Shown here: in pieces, positions 60,399 to 64,000 of the stretch
Layout of the letters: every line of letters begins with the position of its first letter
Numbering within the stretch: the stretch's first letter is position 1
Source: Mycobacterium sp. ITM-2016-00316
GTDB lineage: Bacteria; Actinomycetota; Actinomycetes; Mycobacteriales; Mycobacteriaceae
Length of the DNA stretch: 64,000 nt
Direction of reading: 5' to 3'
NCBI RefSeq assembly: GCF_002968335.2
Contig: NZ_CP134398.1
Span: 3,348,001-3,412,000 of the forward strand
Made by a program: the position numbers and the translations under genes
Notes under the pieces: generated by a model
What the model was told of the DNA's origin: nothing
Seen by the model: only the letters and a program-made list of their open reading frames with translations
Databases searched by the model: none

Positions 60399-60920
60399 TC
60401 AATCGCGCTTCGCCGCGTAGTGCCGTGCGGCCTTGGCCCGGTTGCCGCACGTGGTCATCGAATGCCACCGCCGGGTGCCGTTCTTGGAGGTGTCGTGGAA
60501 CCAGAGCACGCAGTGCTCGTGAGCGCATTGTTTGATCCGACCCGGAGCCACCGCCAGCAGTCGCAGCAGATCGTCGGCGGCCAGCCAGCCGGGCAGCCAC
60601 TCCGGCCGCGCGACATCTGGCTCTTCGCGCGGACCGGTCTCGGCGAGAATGCGACGGACCCGTCCGTGGTCGAGCACCGCGTTCAGCTCATCGATCTCGT
60701 TGTCGGCGACCGCCCGCAGCACCGCTTCCCGGGCACGGACCAGTGCGACGCGGGTCTTCTCGTCGGCCGGGCAGCGCTCGTCGAGACCGTTGGCCACCAG
60801 CCAGGTTCGCAGGCCGGGCACATCCGTGAGCAGGTCCTGCGGTCCGTCGGTGGACATCCAGACCGTGTTCAGCAGATCCAGCGCGAGAGGTTCCCCGACA
60901 TGCGGGCGCGGATCGGCCAT
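60399..60920 (-). CDS. ABATE/CGNR zinc-finger transcriptional regulator
   Basis: 173 aa. N-terminal ABATE stress-sensing domain (LALDLLNTVWMSTDG) and C-terminal CGNR zinc finger (CAHEHCVLWFHD, then WHSMTTCGNRAKAARHY). Divergent from the VOC gene across 107 bases that contain two inverted repeats, so it probably controls both promoters. Confidence 0.88.
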   Translation of the reverse strand: MADPRPHVGEPLALDLLNTVWMSTDGPQDLLTDVPGLRTWLVANGLDERCPADEKTRVALVRAREAVLRAVADNEIDELNAVLDHGRVRRILAETGPREEPDVARPEWLPGWLAADDLLRLLAVAPGRIKQCAHEHCVLWFHDTSKNGTRRWHSMTTCGNRAKAARHYAAKRD

Positions 60921-60937
60921 GTCCCGAGCTTAACGCA

Positions 60938-61014
60938 CTAACCATCGAAATCGAGTTAGACGGTTGACACCAGCCTGCGATCGACCTAACCTCTGAAATA
61001 AGTACACCAGTTAG
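60938..61014. promoter_or_regulatory. Divergent control region: SigA promoter and two CTAAC/GTTAG repeats
   Basis: Repeat one: CTAAC (60938-60942) and GTTAG (60954-60958). Repeat two: CTAAC (60986-60990) and GTTAG (61010-61014). Both left arms are followed by a similar GAAAT. TTGACA (60964-60969), 17 bases, TAACCT (60987-60992) is a good SigA promoter for the VOC gene, its -10 lying inside repeat two. Confidence 0.6.
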
Positions 61015-61027
61015 ATGGAGGATCAGG

Positions 61028-61489
61028 ATGAGTACGCCCACCGCCCCACAGCTCGCCCCCGGCCACGTCGGGCTCAACGTCACCGAGCTCACCCGATCGG
61101 TGGACTTCTACCGGCGGGCACTGGGTTTCGAACAGCTTTCGATCCACAACGAGGGTGACCGCCGCTACGCCTTCCTGGGCATCGACGGCAACCTGCGTGT
61201 GACGTTGTGGCAGCAGAGCGACGGAGAGTTCTCCAGCCGCACCCCGGGACTGCACCACCTGTCGTTTCAGGTCGACAGCATCGAGCAGGTGCGGACCGTG
61301 GAGTCCGCACTCAAGAAGCTCGGGGTGACCTTCGCTCATGACGGTGTGGTGGCGCACGGTGAGGGCGCATCATCGGGTGGCATCTTCTTCACCGACCCCG
61401 ACGGGATCCGGCTCAAGGTCTACGCGCCACGCGGCGCCGAGGCCGAGCCGGCCCCCAACGGCGAATCACCCACCTGCGGATTCTTCTGA
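61028..61489 (+). CDS. VOC-family protein (glyoxalase/dioxygenase fold)
   Basis: 153 aa. HVGLNVTELTRSVDFYRRAL opens the first beta-alpha-beta-beta-beta unit and TPGLHHLSFQVDSIEQV the second; metal ligands His and Glu are plausible (GHVGL, GLHHLSF, GIRLKVY where Glu is replaced by Lys). May break down or bind an electrophile. Ribosome site GGAGGA. Confidence 0.85.
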   Translation: MSTPTAPQLAPGHVGLNVTELTRSVDFYRRALGFEQLSIHNEGDRRYAFLGIDGNLRVTLWQQSDGEFSSRTPGLHHLSFQVDSIEQVRTVESALKKLGVTFAHDGVVAHGEGASSGGIFFTDPDGIRLKVYAPRGAEAEPAPNGESPTCGFF

Positions 61490-61498
61490 CGGCGCGCC

Positions 61499-62380
61499 AT
61501 GACCGTCTATCACCCGGGCGAGCTGGCGGTGCAGCGCCGACTGGGCCAGAGCGAGATCGCCGCACGTCTGAGCCGGATGGTCCGCGACGAGATCCCGGAC
61601 GCCGCCGCCGAATTCCTGGCCGATCAACCGATGGTCGTGCTCGCCGCGGCCGACGACGCCGGCCGGATATGGACCAGCCTGGTCACCGGCCCGCCCGGTT
61701 TCGTGCACGTCACCGATGAGCAGATCGCCGTCGATGCGTTGCCCGTCACCGGCGATCCCCTGCACGAGGTGCTGACCGGAAGACCCCACCGGGTCGGCAT
61801 GATCGCCGTGCAGCCGCAGACCCGGCGCCGCATGCGGGTGAACGGTGTCGCCGTCCCGACCGGCGCCGGACTGCTGATCCAGCCCGATCAGGTGTACTCG
61901 AACTGCCCGAAATACATCTCCCGCAGGCATGTCGAGGGTGTGGTGAGCGCGCCCGACAGGCACGTGCGGTACCACGGCGACGCCCTCGACGCGCGTACAC
62001 AGCAGATCATCGCGGCGGCCGACACCTTCTTCATCGGATCCGCGGATACCGAGGGCAACACCGACGCCTCTCACCGGGGCGGCAATCCGGGCTTCCTCCA
62101 GGTGCTTTCACCCCAGCGGCTGCGATGGCCGGACTACCGGGGCAACTCGATGTTCATGACGCTGGGCAATATCAGCGCCAACCCGCGGGCCGGACTGCTG
62201 ATCCCGGACTGGGACGCCGGGACCACCCTGCAGCTGACCGGCACCGCCGAGATCATCTGGGAGAGCGGGCCGGGTGCACAGTGTTCGGTCGAGTTCACCG
62301 TCGACGAGGTTCTCGAACTGACCGGTGTCAGCCCGCTGCGCTGGAGCGGCGCGGAACTGTCTCCCGCCAACCCGGCCTGA
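61499..62380 (+). CDS. Pyridoxamine 5'-phosphate oxidase-family flavoprotein
   Basis: 293 aa with a split-barrel FMN domain: FLADQPMVVLAAADDAGRIW near 40-60 and DASHRGGNPGFLQVL with WPDYRGNSMFMTLGNI later. The long form with two barrel-like parts resembles FMN-binding proteins, not PdxH. Starts nine bases after the VOC gene, likely co-transcribed under the CGNR regulator. Ends directly against recN. Confidence 0.85.
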   Translation: MTVYHPGELAVQRRLGQSEIAARLSRMVRDEIPDAAAEFLADQPMVVLAAADDAGRIWTSLVTGPPGFVHVTDEQIAVDALPVTGDPLHEVLTGRPHRVGMIAVQPQTRRRMRVNGVAVPTGAGLLIQPDQVYSNCPKYISRRHVEGVVSAPDRHVRYHGDALDARTQQIIAAADTFFIGSADTEGNTDASHRGGNPGFLQVLSPQRLRWPDYRGNSMFMTLGNISANPRAGLLIPDWDAGTTLQLTGTAEIIWESGPGAQCSVEFTVDEVLELTGVSPLRWSGAELSPANPA

Positions 62381-64000
62381 CTACTCTGCGCGGTCGCGCT
62401 GGGCTGACTCCCACAGCTCACGCGCATGGGCCCGGCCGCTGTCGGTATCGCCGAGCCCGGCCAGCATCCTGGCGAGTTCGGCCACCCGGTCCTCGTCGTG
62501 CAGACGGACGACGCGGCTGGATTTCGGGCCGCTCTCCACCACCAGGTGGGTATCGGCGTAGGCGGCCACCTGCGGCAGGTGGGTGACGACGATGACCTGA
62601 TGAGTGCGGGCCAGCCGCGCCAACCGGCGACCGATCTGCACCGCGGCGCGCCCACCGACTCCGGCGTCGACCTCGTCGAACACCATCGTGGTGCCCTCGG
62701 CCGACGCTGACAGCACCACCTCGAGTGCCAGCATGACGCGCGACAGCTCACCGCCGGAGGCACTTTTGGCCAGCGGCAGCAGCTCGGTGCCACGATGCGC
62801 GGCGAACCCGAACTCGACCGCGTCCACCCCGTGCTGACCGGCGTGCGCCGCCACGCCACCGGCCAGCGTGATCGGTGCCGAGTCGTCGGCACGGGCCGCC
62901 AACGGCGCCAACGAGATACCGAAGTCGGCCCCGGTCATCGCCAGTCCGGCCAGTTCTGCGGTCACCGCCTTGGACAGCCCCTTGGCCGCCTTGGTGCGCG
63001 CCTTGGTGAGGTCGGCGGCCGCGGCGACCACCTTGGCCTGCAGGTCATCGACGCGCTGCTGCAATCCCGCCAGCGCCTCCTCCGAGACGTCGAGCTGCGA
63101 CAGCCGGTCGCGGGATTCTTGCGCCCACGCCAGCACCGCGTCGATATCGGCACCGTACTTGCGGGTCAGTCCGCGCAGCTCACTCTGGCGCGCCAGTTTG
63201 CCTTCCAGCGTGCTGGCATCGCTGGGCAGTTCGGAGAGAAAATCACCGAGTTCGGTCGACACATCGGCGATCACGGCGACCGCTTCGGCCAGTCGCTCCC
63301 CCAGCGCCTGCAAGGCGCTGTCATCGGTGCCCTCCAGGGCGGCCCTGGCCGAGGCGACATTGGCCGCCGCGGACGCCGCATCGGTGCCGTCGTCGTCGGG
63401 CGGGCCCGCCAACGCGGCCCGTGCCCCGGCGGCGGATTCGCGCAGTGCGTCGAGTTCGGAGAGCCGACGGATATCGGCGACAAGGGCGTCGTCCTCACCC
63501 GGCGCCGGGTCCACGGTGTCGATCTCGTTGATTCCGAAGCTCAGCCGGTCCGCCTCGAGCGCGAGCTCGCGGGCCCGCTGGGTACGGTCGATCAGGTCGC
63601 GGCGCGCGGTCAGCCATTCCGCACGCAGCGCCCGGTACTTGCGTAGCGGCGTGCTGACATCGGCGAACCTGTCCAGCGCGCCGCGCTGCTCATCGGGGCG
63701 CATCAGCCGCAGCTGATCGTTCTGTCCGTGCAGGGCGAGCAGCTCATTGGTGAACCCGCTCAGCGATTTCGCCGGCACGCTGCGCCCGCCGAGGTAGGCC
63801 CGCGACGGACCGTCGCGGCTGACCGATCGCGCCGCGATGACGCTGTCGTCATCGTCACGGTCTGCGCCGGAGGACTCCAGGATCTCGTCGATGCGACCGG
63901 TGACATCGGCACCGAGATCAATGGTGGTGAAACGGCCTTCCACCACGGCCCGGTCGGCACCGGTGCGTACCCGGCTGGCGTCGGCCCGCGCGCCGCCCAG
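62381..64000 (-). CDS. recN: DNA repair protein RecN (5' end cut by window edge)
   Basis: SMC-like ATPase for double-strand break repair. The window holds 540 codons of the C-terminal part: coiled-coil arms, the signature SASGGELSRVMLALEVVLS, Walker B TMVFDEVDAGVGG, and HLPQVAAYADTHLVVE. The frame is open to the right edge, so the Walker A and start lie outside. Confidence 0.95.
   Translation of the reverse strand: MGGARADASRVRTGADRAVVEGRFTTIDLGADVTGRIDEILESSGADRDDDDSVIAARSVSRDGPSRAYLGGRSVPAKSLSGFTNELLALHGQNDQLRLMRPDEQRGALDRFADVSTPLRKYRALRAEWLTARRDLIDRTQRARELALEADRLSFGINEIDTVDPAPGEDDALVADIRRLSELDALRESAAGARAALAGPPDDDGTDAASAAANVASARAALEGTDDSALQALGERLAEAVAVIADVSTELGDFLSELPSDASTLEGKLARQSELRGLTRKYGADIDAVLAWAQESRDRLSQLDVSEEALAGLQQRVDDLQAKVVAAAADLTKARTKAAKGLSKAVTAELAGLAMTGADFGISLAPLAARADDSAPITLAGGVAAHAGQHGVDAVEFGFAAHRGTELLPLAKSASGGELSRVMLALEVVLSASAEGTTMVFDEVDAGVGGRAAVQIGRRLARLARTHQVIVVTHLPQVAAYADTHLVVESGPKSSRVVRLHDEDRVAELARMLAGLGDTDSGRAHARELWESAQRDRAE

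Overview
This window is high-GC chromosomal DNA from a mycobacterium, most likely a fast-growing Mycolicibacterium-type species. Two things show this. The left end holds a full mce locus (two YrbE permeases followed by MceA to MceF). The right third keeps the gene order recN, steA, steB/mctB, pyrG, NUDIX hydrolase, xerD, O-methyltransferase, parA, scpA, scpB, rluB, cmk, der, which is the order known from Mycobacterium tuberculosis (about Rv1696 to Rv1713). ATGA/GTGA stop-start overlaps and GTG starts are frequent, as expected in this group. All assignments come from reading the sequence; no database search was run.

Layout. 1-9142 (minus strand): mce lipid-import operon, with mceF cut by the left edge. 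9143-12777 (minus): aldehyde dehydrogenase and a thiamine-diphosphate enzyme. 12953-15307 (plus): EthD-like protein, ACC deaminase and an aldo/keto reductase. 15323-17867 (plus): a SigF-type promoter followed by a compact operon of lipoprotein, divergent Nramp-like transporter and two PRC-barrel proteins. 17875-33751: a stress and redox neighbourhood with a large catalase, a frameshifted P450, an M42 peptidase, a FAD/Rieske oxidoreductase, a small ANTAR-like protein and an SDR, three GAF/ANTAR-type proteins, an Orn/Lys/Arg-type decarboxylase, a MOSC-ferredoxin reductase-ferredoxin fusion and an MFS exporter.

33752-44918 is a plastic region ending at a tRNA-Pro. It carries a decayed HTH gene, a pyruvate-kinase-like protein, a truncated PfkB, a giant OtsB1-like protein (HAD + trehalose-phosphate phosphatase + GH65 phosphorylase), an alcohol dehydrogenase, a GAPDH fragment and a frameshifted flavin monooxygenase. 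Motifs resembling DosR boxes lie upstream of the kinase-like gene and perhaps the alcohol dehydrogenase, so I suggest a dormancy or hypoxia carbon-metabolism locus that is partly eroding.

44919-64000 is mostly core genome: tRNA-Pro with a strong terminator, FeS-type photolyase, two TauE/SafE-family permeases with a Cys-Cys leader-like micro-ORF between them, the chromosome segregation/RNA modification/GTPase operon, xerD-NUDIX-pyrG, the SteA-SteB cell-division pair, and a small accessory insertion (CGNR regulator, VOC protein, PPOX-family protein) before recN, which runs off the right edge.

The most interesting items are the non-canonical Nramp/PRC operon under a near-perfect SigF promoter, the OtsB1/kinase locus with paired DosR-like boxes and a perfect palindrome, the cysteine leader peptide candidate, and several broken genes clustered in one region.
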